Source: Cyathus striatus (lineage: Eukaryota; Basidiomycota; Agaricomycetes; Agaricales; Nidulariaceae). Taken from it: a stretch of 64,000 bases of DNA. The number at the start of each line of letters is the position of its first letter. Positions within the stretch are counted from its first letter, which is position 1. Shown one piece after another: positions 1-12,243 of the stretch. The notes under the pieces are model-generated. The model saw only the letters and a list, made by a program, of their open reading frames with translations. It made no database searches and was not told the origin of the DNA. The stretch spans positions 2,232,001 through 2,296,000 of the forward strand of contig JAOVFP010000014.1 in assembly GCA_025738555.1 (NCBI GenBank). The letters run 5' to 3'. A program made the position numbers and the translations under genes.

Positions 1-990
1 TTCTGAGCACGTCATTTGTGCCCCTACTCCACTTTGTTCAGACTTCATTTCCTACTTACTCCTTTGACTTGTCCATTGTATTATACTTCTACATTCATAC
101 CTATAGGTTCCTACTTAGTATAAGTAGTCTTCCAGATGTACTAGGTAGTCTTCAGTATTCATATAAACCTCATACACTTCTTCCTACTTCTAAGTTCCAA
201 AACCCACTCTGGGTTTTCCTTTGGGTTTCTCTCCCGCTACCTAGTGTAGTGGTGAAGCCTCGTCTTATATTCTGGAACATTTCCTTTGTCCTATATCGTC
301 TTCCTCAAAATATGAACCATTCCCTGGGGATATCCAGGCAGCACAGCACACAAGCTGAAGCCACAGTTCTTTCTGCACTCCCACTCTACATTTCCATACC
401 CATACTCACTTCAGGTTTCCATTACAGTTCTCTCATGCCCTCTGGGTGTCTTCACATTTGTTTCCCAGTAGGAAGGGAATCAGTACATAACATATGCCCA
501 CCATCTACCTCTGGCATTCCAGGAACCATTTGGAAGTACAATAGGAAGTATGTGAATGCAGAATTACCTCAAAGGATGAAGAGAGCATAGTGGGTATATC
601 AAATGAACTGACTATTTTTTATAGAATGAAAATGGGTTATTGAATATTGATGATATTATAGCTGTTAAATAGAATTTGAAACAAGGGATAGACAAGAAAA
701 GGGAAAGATCTCAAACATCAAGTTCAGTGAAAGTTCTACAAAAAGGAAAGAAGCAGAAGAGTTAAATATACTTGTAATAAATATATGTGAAGTAATATAG
801 GTGTAATTAATTATTTTTTAAGTGTTACGGTTGTTTTGTTGCGATGTGCAGAGAGAGTGAATGAAATGCGTGTTCCAAGGGTGCTGCGTGCTATCAGTGG
901 CCGAAATGTGTCACATGACTAATGAGCTACCGGCTGGCAGATATATCCAAGGAGTGTCACAGCTCATAACACCTCCCCTGCTATATTCAC
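1..990. other. no supported gene
   Basis: A 190-codon open frame (18-590, +) covers a pyrimidine-rich stretch, but it has low-complexity composition, no recognisable domain and no intron structure, so I do not call it a gene. From about 600 to 830 the DNA is AT-rich. From about 840 it changes abruptly to GC- and TG-rich sequence leading into the tandem repeat that follows. I see nothing else that can be supported here. Confidence 0.5.
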
Positions 991-1064
991 ATATTGCTCG
1001 GAAGGCGGCCCCCTGTCAATGACTGCACATTGGGGATGAGGGTTGGGACAGTAGGCTGCGTTAG

Positions 1065-1660
1065 GTGTGGTGGAGGATGTAGGCATGCTGGCATCTCCGC
1101 CATGCATTGCAGATGCTGTATGGAGGGATATGTGGATGTGGTGGCGGTAACGCATTGTGGTCCAGATGGTTGTATGATGTGGGGTCCAAGGGTGGCCGGG
1201 AGATATTTGGGGAGAGTGTATGCTACCTGACCAAACAAGGTGTGCCTGCCCCACCCATGTTGCTTACACTGGGTGGTATGGCAACATCGCACTGTTGAAC
1301 AGTGGAGATGTTGCTCTCGGCTCTTCAATCACTCATTCCTTTTTCCTTTTTTTTGCTTTTCTAGTGGGAGTGCAGGGGGATTCGGCACGCAAGGAGAATG
1401 TAGACATGCTTGAGTTGCAGTCTTCGCCATGCGTTACATGGGGCAAGCTGTGCGGGGGAGGCAGAATGCGTAGCGGCGGTAGTGCATTGTGGGGTTGATG
1501 GTTATGAATCCATGCGGGGCCAGGGCGGTTGGGAGGCGTCCTGGGATAGTGCATGCTATCCATCCCGATGCTGTGTGTTTGCGTTACTCGTGCTGCTTAG
1601 GCAGGTGGTGTGGCAATAAAGCACTGTGGAACAGTGGTGATAGTACTTGCTGCTCTGCAT
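1065..1660. repeat. diverged two-copy tandem repeat
   Basis: Two blocks of about 260 bp follow one another, roughly 1,065-1,330 and 1,395-1,660. They share a series of anchors in the same order: GTAG.CATGCT, CGCCATGC, GCATTGTGG, GGTTG/GGTTATGA and TATGGCAACATCGCACTG versus GTGGCAATAAAGCACTG. Both end in a GAACAGTGG.GAT motif. Short overlapping open frames on both strands are by-products of the GC-rich repeat. The function is unknown. Confidence 0.6.
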
Positions 1661-1898
1661 CCACTCTTAACCCTCACGTTCTCCAACTTTCACTTTCGTA
1701 CTCATATAAACGACACTTTCACATTACTTACTCCCACTTGCAGAGAGCAATCCGCCCGACACCGTGAATACGGGAAAGAGGAAGACGAAGATCTCCTCAA
1801 AGATGGCGAGAACACGTCGAGTGGGGATGATCATCCTTATGTTTTTGAGAAGAGTCCTAGTTGTGCGTCTTTTTTTCTTGTTGCGTACTATAATGTCG

Positions 1899-2390
1899 TA
1901 ACTCGATGATCAGATATGAGATGGATAGAGGTATCAGGAGTGCGCCACCCCCAGAAACCCGCACAATTGGCTGTCTTTCATTCAATTTTACATGTAACTT
2001 TATTGATTTATGCATTTCGACTTTGATTTGGGTCGGCTATAGTTCAAGCTTAAAAGAGTTCTGTGGGAATCAGTGACTAGTGACGGGAGAAGTGGTAGGT
2101 GAAAATACAATGAACACAGAAATTTGCAAGTTTAAGGTAGAAAAATAGTCATATCCAGAAATGAATGGCTTGTGCACTTCTGAGATCGAAGGATAATTCT
2201 CTTAGTTTGTTTCATATTCTCTTCGCCGTACTGTCATCATTGTTGAGATAAAGACATGCTTCTGTTCCAGATAGTCCAGCAAGGAATCATGAAGAAGACG
2301 GTAGGGAGCCTTCCTCTCCCCGGTCTTCTCCATCCAAGCATTACTAGTCGAGACATACATTGTATCACACCTGCAGCACCCCCCCCACGC
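1899..2390. repeat. downstream module of duplicated unit (pairs with 63,006-63,477)
   Basis: The block beginning GTAACTCGATGATCAGATATG is repeated almost base for base from 63,006, with scattered mostly transitional differences. Similarity stops at 2,390, where a TG...CA element begins, and resumes at 12,244; the copy at 63.4-63.6 kb runs on without a break. On the minus strand both copies keep a short open frame containing WMEKTGER.APYRLLH..LLDYLE, which may be an old exon. Confidence 0.75.
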
Positions 2391-2612
2391 TGTGGAGGAG
2401 GATAGTAGCTTGACGGTATCGTCTCGACAAAGACGATGCGAGTGGAACGACATCCGTCGTTCTTCCAGTTCTAGTGAGGCACGGTACGAATTGAAATGGT
2501 GTAGTAGGGGCAGCGGTTGGACAGCGGTGTGGAATGGTATGTACATGAGCACGCCTCGCTTAGTAATTGATGCAATCAAGTGTCATACAACCTGAGATCC
2601 TACTCTAACCGG

Positions 2613-3555
2613 TGTGGAGGAAATAACTCGAGGACGCTTGGCGAGCGTCACACCTGACTGTAAGAATTAACTACAATAATCGACAGGCTACTCTCCCCAG
2701 AAGTAGCCACGCAGTGGATGAAGCTGCGGCTCAACGACGTGTAAATGGTGGCGGGGCACTCTGACATCGGACGTTCATGATCGGAATATTCGGAGGGGGC
2801 AGTAACGAAGGAAAAGGCTAGATGTAAGTCATAACATAACAAAAGAGGGTGAAGATAACGGATAAAAGAAAAGAAAAAGAAAAGGTGATCGAGAAGGAAT
2901 TTGAATAAGAAAACGAACGGAATATATATCAACCCGACACCTCAGCCCAAGTCCCTTTATCCTTCCACCAGTAAGAACATAGCACGATGAGGGTAAAGAC
3001 CCAGTCATCGTGCCTCGGCGTTTGAAACACCGGTCTTGAAGACCAAACGAGTGTCTTGATGAGAAAGAGGGGTCTTGAGTGGGTTTACAACCCTAAGCCC
3101 TAGCATATTGCATTGTCCGAGGGGCACATTGTGCCAAGAAGGTCCGAGTGTCGTCCAGAAAGGCCTTGTGGGCACGTACCAGAAGCCTAGAGAACAAGAG
3201 AAAAGGTAAAAGCAGAGGGGTAATATGAGAAGTAAGCAGTAAGCAGAGCGTGTTGTAGCATAGGCGAGACGCGACAGCGCATATGTGCGTCACATGTTGT
3301 TTGGCATCGGCTTCCCAATATTTGGCAAAGCCGCATCGCGTCTCTAAGTCCACACCAAAGAACGGAAACACAGAAATTTGAATGCACTGTTTGCACAGCG
3401 TGTCATAGAACCAAGGTAAGAAAATAGAAGTGAGTAGACAAAATGTTAGAGTAAATAGAAACAGACAATTAAATATAAATGATAATTGAAACGAAGTAAA
3501 TCATATTATAAGTATACCACTGGGTTATACCAGTGTACCAACTACTCCCTCCACA
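2613..3555 (-). repeat. 3' LTR of the gypsy element, 943 bp
   Basis: It is collinear with the 5' LTR at 10,697-12,078 and shares its TGTGGAGG...CCTCCACA ends. It lacks exactly 439 bp that are present in the other LTR (10,766-11,204); the junction lies at about 2,681. The remaining 943 bp align without any other length difference that I can see. Confidence 0.9.
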
Positions 3556-3745
3556 GTGCGGGGGCCTTTGATGGCGACCTCGTCATCAGTGAATAAATGA
3601 AATAAAGAAGGGAAGTAGTGGTTTCAATGGGTAAAATAGAAAGGTAAAAGGAATAGTGATGGTTGAACAACACAACGAAAAAATAAATGACATAAATGAT
3701 AGATGGATAGAGATGGAGAACAACGAGCACAAAATAAGGGAGTAC

Positions 3746-6700
3746 TTAGCGTCGGTTAGGCGGGCCATACCGTGTAGGGCCAAAATGTATGTTTCGATGA
3801 CCGTAACGCCAGTCGCTGACAGCAGGATCCCAGAAGTTGAAGGAAGAATTGAAGTAAAGAATGTCCTGGTGCGCCATGAAAAGGTAGAAATGCGCTCGTG
3901 ACCAAACGTTATCATCATAGGATGAAAGAGCACCGCAGGGAGGCTTTGAGGACGGATAACGAGAAGGCTCAAAGACCAGATCGTCAAGGGCAGAAGGCTC
4001 AGCTCCTGGATAAAAGTAAACTGTTGGCAAACGGTCGAAGTGAGCATTATATGCGTCATAGAAGGAAGACAACACCGTAGCCATAACACTATTGGTAATC
4101 GTCTTGACTAGGTTGTGGTCTTCGCGGTAATAAAAGAGCTTGAGGCGGTGAGCGTTGATGTGTCCACGAATGACAGTACTGTCGAGTTCACGGAGCACAA
4201 AGCTATCGTGTTCTCGAACCTCATGAATAATGTATGGGCCAGTCCATCTCCACTTGTCCTTCTGTCCGAATTGGTTGTCGAGGTAGGTTTCGTGCCGTAG
4301 TACCCACATACCGACTTCGAACTTGTGGAAGTTGAAGTGCTTGCCCTTGGTGCGCATCATGTCGTCGATCGCGTGTTGTCTAGATCGTCGCTGGTGTTGG
4401 TGGGCATGTTCCGCAACTTCATCACATCGAGCTATTTGTCTAGCTCGCATTGCGATAAGGGACTCGGTGTCAGTAACTTCGTGCCATGGGAGTGTTGTCC
4501 ACGTCGCATCATCGTAGTTGAACGAAAACTTGGGATCGATGCCATACAGCAGGTAGTAGGGTGGATAGCCAGTCGAGCGTGTAGGTGTACTTCGTATAGC
4601 CAATAGGGAAGGGTCGACATACTTGGGCCAGTTACGTTTCTTGTCACCGGCGCACTTGTATACCGCATTCTGCAAGCTCTGATGTTGGCGTTCGGAAACA
4701 GCATTACCCTGTGGATGGTAGGGAGTAGAAATCACAACGTTAACACCATATTGTTCAAAAAGATACTCAACAACACCCTTAAACTCCGAGCCACCGTCCA
4801 CAGTGATGTGAGGGACACAGGAGAATCGACATATGATAGCTTCGTAGATGAACTTGGCGATAGTTTCAGCATTTGCTGATCGAATAGCTCAAGCTTCAGG
4901 CCAACCTGAGAACGCATCGGTGGCTTGAATGATGAAGTTCTTGCCACTGACTCCTTCGGACATGTGGATAGTGTTGAGATGAAAGTGTCAAAGAACCATT
5001 GTTTGCCAGGATGGATTAAAAGGAATGACGGGTTTCTTGCGAGAGTTAAGCTGACAAGGGACACAGCCTCGGACATAATATGCAACATTGTCATGCATAT
5101 TGGGCCAATAGTATCTGTCAGATAGATGAACGTAAGTAGCTTGATGGCCAAAGTGGCCACACTGGTCATGAGCTTGTACTAGCAACTCTTTTCGACGTTT
5201 CTCATCTGTGATAACAAGTCTAGGCGGCTTGGGTTCCCCCTTCTGCTTAGGCAGGATCCACAAATGCTCCGCATGAATAAAATAACGTTGAGCTCAATGG
5301 ACAAATCATTGGCGCTCTTTCTCGCTCGTAAAACGAGAGGGAATCTCCAGAGTTGATAAGTAGGAGAAGATTTCCTGCCAGAACTGTACTCCGTCCATGT
5401 CACGTAGACCAAAAGCATGTCCAACATATGCCCACTTCTCCTCCGGAGTCGCATCGCGCTCATTGCCATCCTCATCCGTAAGACAAGGGGGTACAGGCAG
5501 TGGCTCATAAAGTGTAAAGTTGTTCAAAACCTCTGGGACTCCAGGAGTAGACGAAGAAAGAAAGGGATGTGTAACAGACGCACTAAAAGACGGTGGAGCT
5601 TCATAGCTGTAGACGTAGTAGGTGAATGGGAGCGATACTTCCTCTTCTCCCAATTTGCATTCGTAGTCTGTAGCTTCAACGGGAGTGTGCCTTCGAAAAA
5701 AGTCCAAAAAGTTTGCACAATCTGGGCGTTGGTGACGGAGGAGCGAGTGCTTGAGCAGAGAGTTGGACTCTCCATAGATAGTGTCGAGGTCGATATCCCC
5801 GGGTGGGCCTGGTTCCATGATGTCAAGTTGGGGTTCAGTGTTGTCGAGAAAAGAGAGAAATTGTCGATAAGGCGGGGTGATGAGGGTATAGTCCACAGGG
5901 GGTGCGAGATTGAGATAAGTCCTGTTACGGTAGATATGACGAAAGTGTTGCATTTCCATAGCGAGGGAAAGGAGGGACTGCACCTGGTATGAGGATAGGG
6001 TGAAGTCTTTTTCAAGATCAAGGTCTTGAACAATTTGAACAGTTGATCGGTTGCGATCAAGGGTGCATGGATGGGCTTGGAATATCCGCTCCGTCGGCAT
6101 AGACTCAATTATTTTGTCTAAATATTCATCCAAGTCTTCAGGTTCCGAGTCCTTGTCGGCCTTCGGACGTCGAGATAAGCTGTCAGGGGCTTTATGCTTT
6201 TCCGCACTGACATGAACCATTTCGAAGTCGAAGAGTTTCAGGTATGAAAGCCATCTAGTAATGGGGGCATTAGGCAGGTCAGGATTCACAAACATTTCTT
6301 TGAGAAACTTAGCGTCGTGTTCAAGCCGGAAGTGAATACCCCAGATACGATGGCGTAAGTCATGGAAGGCTCGAAAAACAGCGCGTGCTTCAGCTTTAGG
6401 TTGAGAATAGCGTGTCTCGACTTCAGTGTAAGTGCATGAGCCGAAGATTGAAGGCTTGCGTTCGCCATTGCGGATTTGATACACCACCCAGCCGGCACCA
6501 ACCAATGCGGCACCGTCAACAGCTACAATAACAAGACCTTCTTCAGTAGTGTGTGGACCTTGAGTAATAGACTTAGCAAGTTTATAGTCTATAGCAATAA
6601 GTACTGGAGGCGACGTAAGGAGCTCCTTAAGCTTGGTCATTGCCTCAAGCGCTTCATCTGTGAAAACAAAAGAGTCACTGGAACTACGTAGTAAAACAGA

Positions 6701-8160
6701 AAGAGGCTTAGCGATTATTGAGAACTTGTATATCCATTTGCGCCCACAACTTGCAGTGCCTAGAAATCCTTGTACTTCGGAAACGTTTTTGCATGGCACC
6801 GGCCAATTGACCACTTTAGAAATGATTCCTGGGGATAAGTGCCATCCTTGGAGCAAAACGACGGTACCGACAATCTTGAGGGATGGAGTAGCTAATACAG
6901 TCTTGAGGCCTGAGCCTGTAATTCCGGCTGCAATGAAACGAGCCAGCACACGATCCAGTGTGGTACAATATTCAAAAACGAACCTTCGTATATTTGAATT
7001 ACCAGGTATCGTCGCTCCATCGTAGTCAGTAGCTGGGCCTTTGATACCCGTGTCGTCCATAAATGCTCTGGCGTACTCGGGCTGCTCAACACCTAGGGCA
7101 TGGTCAATGTTACGCTGAAACTCTTGCACCGCATTAGTAGCACCTTGAGGTAGCGTACACTGCTGCTTCAGTCCGCATATGGAATGAAAGGCTGTTAGAG
7201 GTCGTGATATGGGTGCTAGTACTCGTGTGTCATAGCCTGAGAATAAGTCAGTGATACCATATATAGCTCGCCCAATAAAACTCTCGGCCACATCTTCTAC
7301 ACAAGGAGGTAGGGAAGCATCTTGGATAGTGTTCCCATTGAGATCCTGAAGATCCAATACGAGACGCACCGCATCAGGCTCCTTTTTGGCCACAGGAAAC
7401 AGCGCAGATCGATAGCTTGAGGTAGTTGGTTTGAACCTTCCAGCTGCTTCTTGCTCGAGAATCTCGCGACGCACTACATCCTCGAGGGCCTTGGGTACAC
7501 GGATGGGAGGTCGTTGCCAAGGAATATGTTCTATAGTGGGTATCTCGTAGTCCGGGTAGTATTCACGCTTGAATATCCCTTTTTCACAATAGGTGAACGC
7601 AAAAGCTAGCTGTCAACGATCGACAACAGAGGCTACAAGGTCCATCTCTTGCTCGGAAAGAAATCCTGTGGGTATAGTATTCATCAGTAGTTGCATTTGC
7701 TCAAAAGTAAGATGCTCAGTTGGAATTATGTTTGCTCGTGGGGTTGGTTGTGTAGGCGGAGGCTCGATGTGTGGTAGAGGTATAGGTTTATACTGTTGGG
7801 CAATAGGGTTAGGCATGTAAGTCGGTACAGGACGTACCTTACGGGCTACAGGTTTATACTTGCGCCCGTTACTTGAATATATGTTTTGTGGGTTTTCTTC
7901 TAGATTAGTAAAAACTCTCGAGGTCCAAGGTGAAAGTAAAGGTTTGAAGTCTTGCGGGCTCGCATAGTAAGCTTGTTGAAGTAAATAATCGAAAGAATCT
8001 GGAGGAGAAGTGCCAATAAGAAAGTCAAAAGAAGAGAAAGAAGGATCACCTAAAAGCGCTTGTAGAGATCGTCCAAAAGTTGCTGGGGGCACACTAATAG
8101 AGTTGGACGATCGAATAATAGTGCCCCCACTCAAAAATCCGAATCGCTGCCACTGTCCTC
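3746..8160 (-). pseudogene. pol: gypsy pol polyprotein (RT, RNase H, integrase), broken by five TGA codons
   Basis: One continuous minus-strand frame of about 1,470 codons. In order it holds the following. The RT has RLVLDLQDLN, the LPQGATNAVQEFQ region and the catalytic box AFMDD (about 7,050). The RNase H has AVDGAALVGAGW, VETRYSQPKAEARA and LEHD. The integrase has an HHCC zinc domain (H..H near 5,170 and C..C near 5,060), then the catalytic residues in ATDAFSGW, VDGGSEFKG and HPQGNAVSERQHQS. A basic C-terminal tail follows. I see no chromodomain. Stops at 7,613-7,615, 5,306-5,308, 5,294-5,296, 4,988-4,990 and 4,889-4,891 are all TGA and all in the same frame, as expected for CGA arginine codons mutated to TGA. 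The long plus-strand frames here are shadows. Confidence 0.92.
8125..8145 (-). promoter_or_regulatory. possible -1 frameshift site joining gag-pro to pol
   Basis: On the minus strand the gag frame ends GAT TTT TGA, and pol is open in the -1 frame across this point (its last upstream stop is about 27 nt before). The run of five T lets a tRNA on TTT slip back one base, giving TTT TTG AGT in pol. The sequence after it is G-rich (AGTGGGGGCAC). Programmed -1 shifting is common in gypsy elements; its use here is inferred. Confidence 0.4.
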
Positions 8161-10590
8161 ATCGGACACTTCTTCAACTCGAGATAGCATGCCGGTTTCG
8201 TGAGCGGGACCATGGCGATGATCGAAGGTGGTGACGTTGCGAGGATCATCTGGAATAGTGAGTTGTAGACGCAGAGTAGGAGCGGAACGACGATCTCCAT
8301 CCTTCCAAACCTCCATAGACATCTCGCCACTGCGAGTGTAGTCAATCCACACTGAGAACCACTGTACCCAAGGCTGCCCTAGGATACAATCTTGAGTGGT
8401 CATATTCTCCCTCGAGACGAATAGGTGGTGGTCGAATCTATGCGCTCCTATCGTAATTTCGGCACCTAAGCAGACACCTCGAAGACCCACAGAGGGGCCG
8501 TTGACGCCTTTGAGGGACCACTTTTGGCCTTCATAATCAAGTGCTATTCCGGGGACAGACAGCAAACGGTCAGGGATGAGATTTAACTCAGAGCCCGTGT
8601 CCACCATGAATTTGACGGAATGACCGAACAATTTACCATTAAAGGTACCTGTAGTCATAGCGAGCAAGCGAGTATGGCGGAGAGAAACAGCATTGGAATA
8701 CTTAACTAGAAAGGTGAAGAACTCGTCCTGTTCAGGACAGTAAAACTTGCGTACTTGTACATTGGAAGCTTGCGCAAAGTTCGAGCTGGCAATATATTGT
8801 TCAGCCTCAGGTGAACACAGGTCATACTCACCACTCTTCATATGATATTCACGACGGGTCCTGGTTGAGTCTTGGAGCCATTTCTGGAGACCTGGTGAGA
8901 TTCCGAGAATGTTGCGTAAAGGTAGAGATATGACTTGTTCCATAATCTTGCGTTCGACGTTCTCCAGGGAAACCTGTTCCTGTAGCTCAGTAGTGACATA
9001 GTACCTTCCTTTGTTATCCTTAGTCGCGTCTTTCATCTCAACGTCCTGCTTGTCTGCAGATTTCTTCGTCTTCAGATCTTTCCATCCCTCCTTGGTGTTG
9101 ATTGGGTGAGTGGGTTTATAAGCCGGTATAGTAGCAGCCGGTGCGGGAGCCGGTGCTTGAGACGTCGAAGGAATAGGCTGAGTAGCCTGTGGAACTGAAG
9201 GAGTAGGCGTAGACTTTGGTACAAAAGTAGTCGACGACTTATCTTTGGATTTCCCCTTGTCAGGCCGTCCTATAGGATTGTGTCTTGCCGTCGTATCTTT
9301 ACCGGAACGAGTAACTGGTTGAGAAATGTAATCGTTGTATTCCTCCGTGCTAACTCCTATAAGGTTGCCACCTAGCGCAGAATTGCTGTCAAAAACGAGC
9401 AACATGGCTGAGGTACTCGCTGTAGTTGTAGCTTGTGTAGTCGATGTTGAACGGTGCTCCTGAAGGTATTTTGCAACGCCTCCAGCTGAGGAAGGAAGGT
9501 TTGGTAGACCTGAACCATCCGGAAGTGTGTACTTTCCTTGCTCGATATTGAACATAGCTAGGCCCTCTTGAATGAGCTTCGTCATTTCGGGACAATGGCG
9601 GGGGTGTAGCGTATGAGATCCTGTTAATCCACAAACAAAACAGCGGTTGCTGCGTTCAACGGAAGGACGAAATGAACTACTCGCCAATTGGGCTTGCTGC
9701 GCTTGCAGCTGTTGCATGTTAATGGTGAGCTGTGATAGTTGTTCGGCCAGGAGCTCTATGTCAGTCTTAGGCTTAGCTGGCACTTGAGGTCTCGTAGCAG
9801 GAACTGTTAAAATCGATGGTTCAGTAGACTGTGAGGTGGAGACAATCAAAGGCTTAGGAGGTTCATGATATTCCGGTTCATCGACATCCTCCCTATAGGC
9901 CAGTAGACTATTGGGGTCGAAAAGTTGGCATATAATTTTGTTGACTTCTTGAATAGCCGGGGGATCGGTTACCGTTTTCCTGTTTGCAGGCAGAGAATTT
10001 CCAACGAATCGTCGCGTTCCCGAAGGAAGATCATGAAAATATTTGATACGCATCTCTTTCTCGTCGATAAGACCATCGTTCTTGAGCTGGGCAGCGATAG
10101 CCAAGTATCCTCAGTGGTATTCGTCGAGTTCTATCCTGCGAGAGAATGTTTTCAGTACGCTAAACTTCCTCATATAGTCACGTAGCTGGTTAATAGTTGC
10201 TCTGGGTGGCTCGTCATTCGACTCATATAATCCGATTAGCAACTGTCGGACATTGATCCAGCTATTACCCTGTAGTTCTTCAGCGTAGCGAACAACGCGC
10301 TTGACTTCATTGGAGCAATATTGAAGAACGATTGGAGGTAGTTGACTGTGAGTGAGGCCTGCATTGGTACTGATACGTTCGATCGTGAGGAGAAAATCGT
10401 AGACATAGTGTCCATTGAAATCCGGAGAGCCTACGGATCGTGATACTGGTAGAGGCTTGAGTGCAGTGAGATACGTCGCCGGTAATGACGCAGGTGGTGC
10501 TGTTGAGGCTGTAAAGTCAGTTGTAGTAGAGGAAGGGGTGTTTGACAACGACAGAGGTGCTGAAGCTTCTTCAGTAGCGAATGTAGCCAT
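8131..10590 (-). pseudogene. gag: gypsy gag-protease, broken by one TGA codon
   Basis: This frame runs from ATG at 10,590 to a TGA at 8,131-8,133. The N-terminal 160 codons are capsid-like (ERISTNAGLTHSQLPPIVLQ, VRQLLIGLYESNDEPPRATI). A premature TGA at 10,111-10,113 follows LDEYH, and the same frame then resumes as GYLAIAAQLK. A zinc-knuckle-like cluster (CFVC...H..H...HC) lies near 9,600. A long Pro/Thr/Ser-rich linker follows. The aspartic protease active site MVDTGSELNLIP is at about 8,600. Having protease at the end of gag and pol in the next frame fits this gypsy lineage. Confidence 0.9.
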
Positions 10591-10677
10591 GTTTTCTAGG
10601 ATTTTTGCAGTAAAAGAAGAGGAAATATGAATAAAATCACTTAACTATTTGTTTTCAGAGGGTTTAGTGATGAAAAC

Positions 10678-10696
10678 CCCCTGCGGTGGTCACCAC
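10678..10696 (-). promoter_or_regulatory. candidate primer-binding site
   Basis: One base inside the 5' LTR the minus strand reads TGGTGACCACCGCAGGGG. It starts with TGG, as expected for pairing with the CCA end of a tRNA. I cannot name the tRNA. No convincing polypurine tract is visible next to the other LTR. Confidence 0.4.
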
Positions 10697-12078
10697 TGTG
10701 GAGGAAATAACTCGAGGATGCTTGGCGAGCGTCACACCTGACTGTAAGAATTAACTACAATAATCCTAGACCAAGGTAGTTAGTAATAAGGACGATAACA
10801 AATACTTAGCTGGTTGGTATGAAGTTGATTACGACGCTTCCTATAGACTTGGTAACTCAAAGACTCAGTTCGCGCGCACAGAGTTTAGCCAGAAAAAGGG
10901 AGGTAAGATTTCCTTAGGTGAAACCTAGGATATATACATAGACGGCAATAACGAAGGGATAACGCACGCGTGCTCTCACATCGCCATTGCCCAGAAATGA
11001 TAAGGTACGCGATACCATATGAAATAGAAAAACAATGGAACATTCCAAAGGTATAGTAATCATGGTAAAGTAAGAGAAAAAGGCCGTGATTGTAAAAAGG
11101 AACGTAATAGAACTTACCACTTCGAATACTCCTGCCACCAACGAACGATGACGGCAGCTCTCGCTTGACATGACCACGAAATACGACGTCGGAGCAATGA
11201 AAATGACAGGCTACTCTCCCCAGAAGTAGCCACGCAGTGGATGAAGCTGCGGCTCAACGACGTGTAAATGGTGGCGGGGCGCTCTGACATCGGACGTTCA
11301 TGATCGGAATATTCGGAGGGGGCAGTAACGAAGGAAAAGGCTAGATGTAAGTCATAACATAACAAAAGAGGGTGAAGATAACGGATAAAAGAAAAGAAAA
11401 AGAAAAGGTGATCGAGAAGGAATTTGAATAAGAAAACGAACGGAATATATATCAACCCGACACCTCAGCCCAAGTCCCTTTATCCTTCCACCAGTAAGAA
11501 CATAGCACGATGAGGGTAAAGACCTGGTCATCGTGCCTCAGCGTTCGAAACACCGGTCTTGAAGACCAAACGAGTGTCTTGATGAGAAAGAGGGGTCTTG
11601 AGTGGGTTTACAACCCTAAGCCCTAGCATATTGCGTTGTCCGAGGGGCACATTGTGCCAAGAAGGTCCGAGTGTCGTCCAGAAAGGCCTTGTGGGCACAT
11701 ACCAGAAGCCTAGAGAACAAGAGAAAAGGTAAAAGCAGAGGGGTAATATGAGAAGTAAGCAGTAAGCAGAGCGTGTTGTAGCATAGGCGAGACGCGACAG
11801 CGCATATGTGCGTCACATGTTGTTTGGCATCGGCTTCCCAATATTTGGCAAAGCCACATCGCGTCTCTAAGTCCACATCAAAGAACGGAAACACAGAAAT
11901 TTGAATGCACTGTTTGCACAGCGCGTCATAGAACCAAGGTAAGAAAATAGAAGTGAGTAGACAAAATGTTAGAGTAAATAGAAACAGACAATTAAATATA
12001 AATGATAATTGAAACGAAGTAAATCATATTATAAGTATACCACTGGGTTATACCAGTGTACCAACTACTCCCTCCACA
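10697..12078 (-). repeat. 5' LTR of the gypsy element, 1,382 bp
   Basis: It matches the 3' LTR but holds an extra 439 bp (10,766-11,204; 943 + 439 = 1,382). Differences from the 3' LTR are almost all CG against TG or CA. In one place CCAG faces CTGG, consistent with an ancestral CCGG deaminated on opposite strands in the two copies. Confidence 0.9.
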
Positions 12079-12243
12079 CCGGGGGTAATGAAAACCTGAA
12101 TTCACTGAGTAGGTAGGACAGTTTAAGTAGGTAATGAATGCGGTGTGTGTGAGTATTGTGTGAGGGAGTGACAGAAAGAATGAAATGTGGTACAGTAATG
12201 AAAAACAGGAGTTTCGTATCGCAGGCAGATTGCCTGCTCTACA

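Larger units (their letters stand above)
2613..12078 (-). mobile_element. Ty3/gypsy LTR retrotransposon, full length but decayed
   Basis: Minus-strand element of about 9.5 kb. It has direct LTRs beginning TGTGGAGG and ending CCTCCACA and a 4-bp target duplication CCGG (2,609-2,612 and 12,079-12,082). The gene order is gag, protease, reverse transcriptase, RNase H, integrase, which defines Ty3/gypsy. One gag-pro frame (10,590-8,131) and one pol frame (about 8,160-3,746) can be followed end to end. Six in-frame TGA codons interrupt them, so this copy should not make functional proteins. The LTRs differ at about 11 positions by eye, nearly all at CpG sites, which suggests a fairly recent insertion. 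Confidence 0.93.
2391..12243 (-). mobile_element. solo LTR (third copy of a GCAGGC-hairpin LTR family), split by a gypsy element
   Basis: Minus-strand ends are TGTAGAGCAGGCAATCTGCC (from 12,243) and ...CTCCTCCACA (at 2,391). With the nested gypsy removed (2,613-12,078 plus one copy of its CCGG duplication), about 390 bp remain. Flanks are ACGC (2,387-2,390) and ATGC (12,244-12,247). The undisturbed homologous site at 63,474-63,477 reads ATGC, so the target duplication is 4 bp with one CG to TG change. The GCAGGC...GCCTGC hairpin at the 5' tip is shared with the solo LTRs at 22,271 and 47,119. There is no coding content of its own. Confidence 0.6.

Noticed and set aside
18..590. 190-codon open frame on the + strand near the window start
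   Set aside because: Pyrimidine-rich, low complexity, no domain, no intron pattern; length alone is not enough.
2647..3371. LTR open frames repeated at 11,114-11,894
   Set aside because: Identical because the LTRs are copies; no coding function is expected in this region.
5417..5992. 191-codon + strand frame and other long frames across 4.1-10.6 kb
   Set aside because: They lie opposite the gypsy gag-pol frames, which carry the recognisable motifs.
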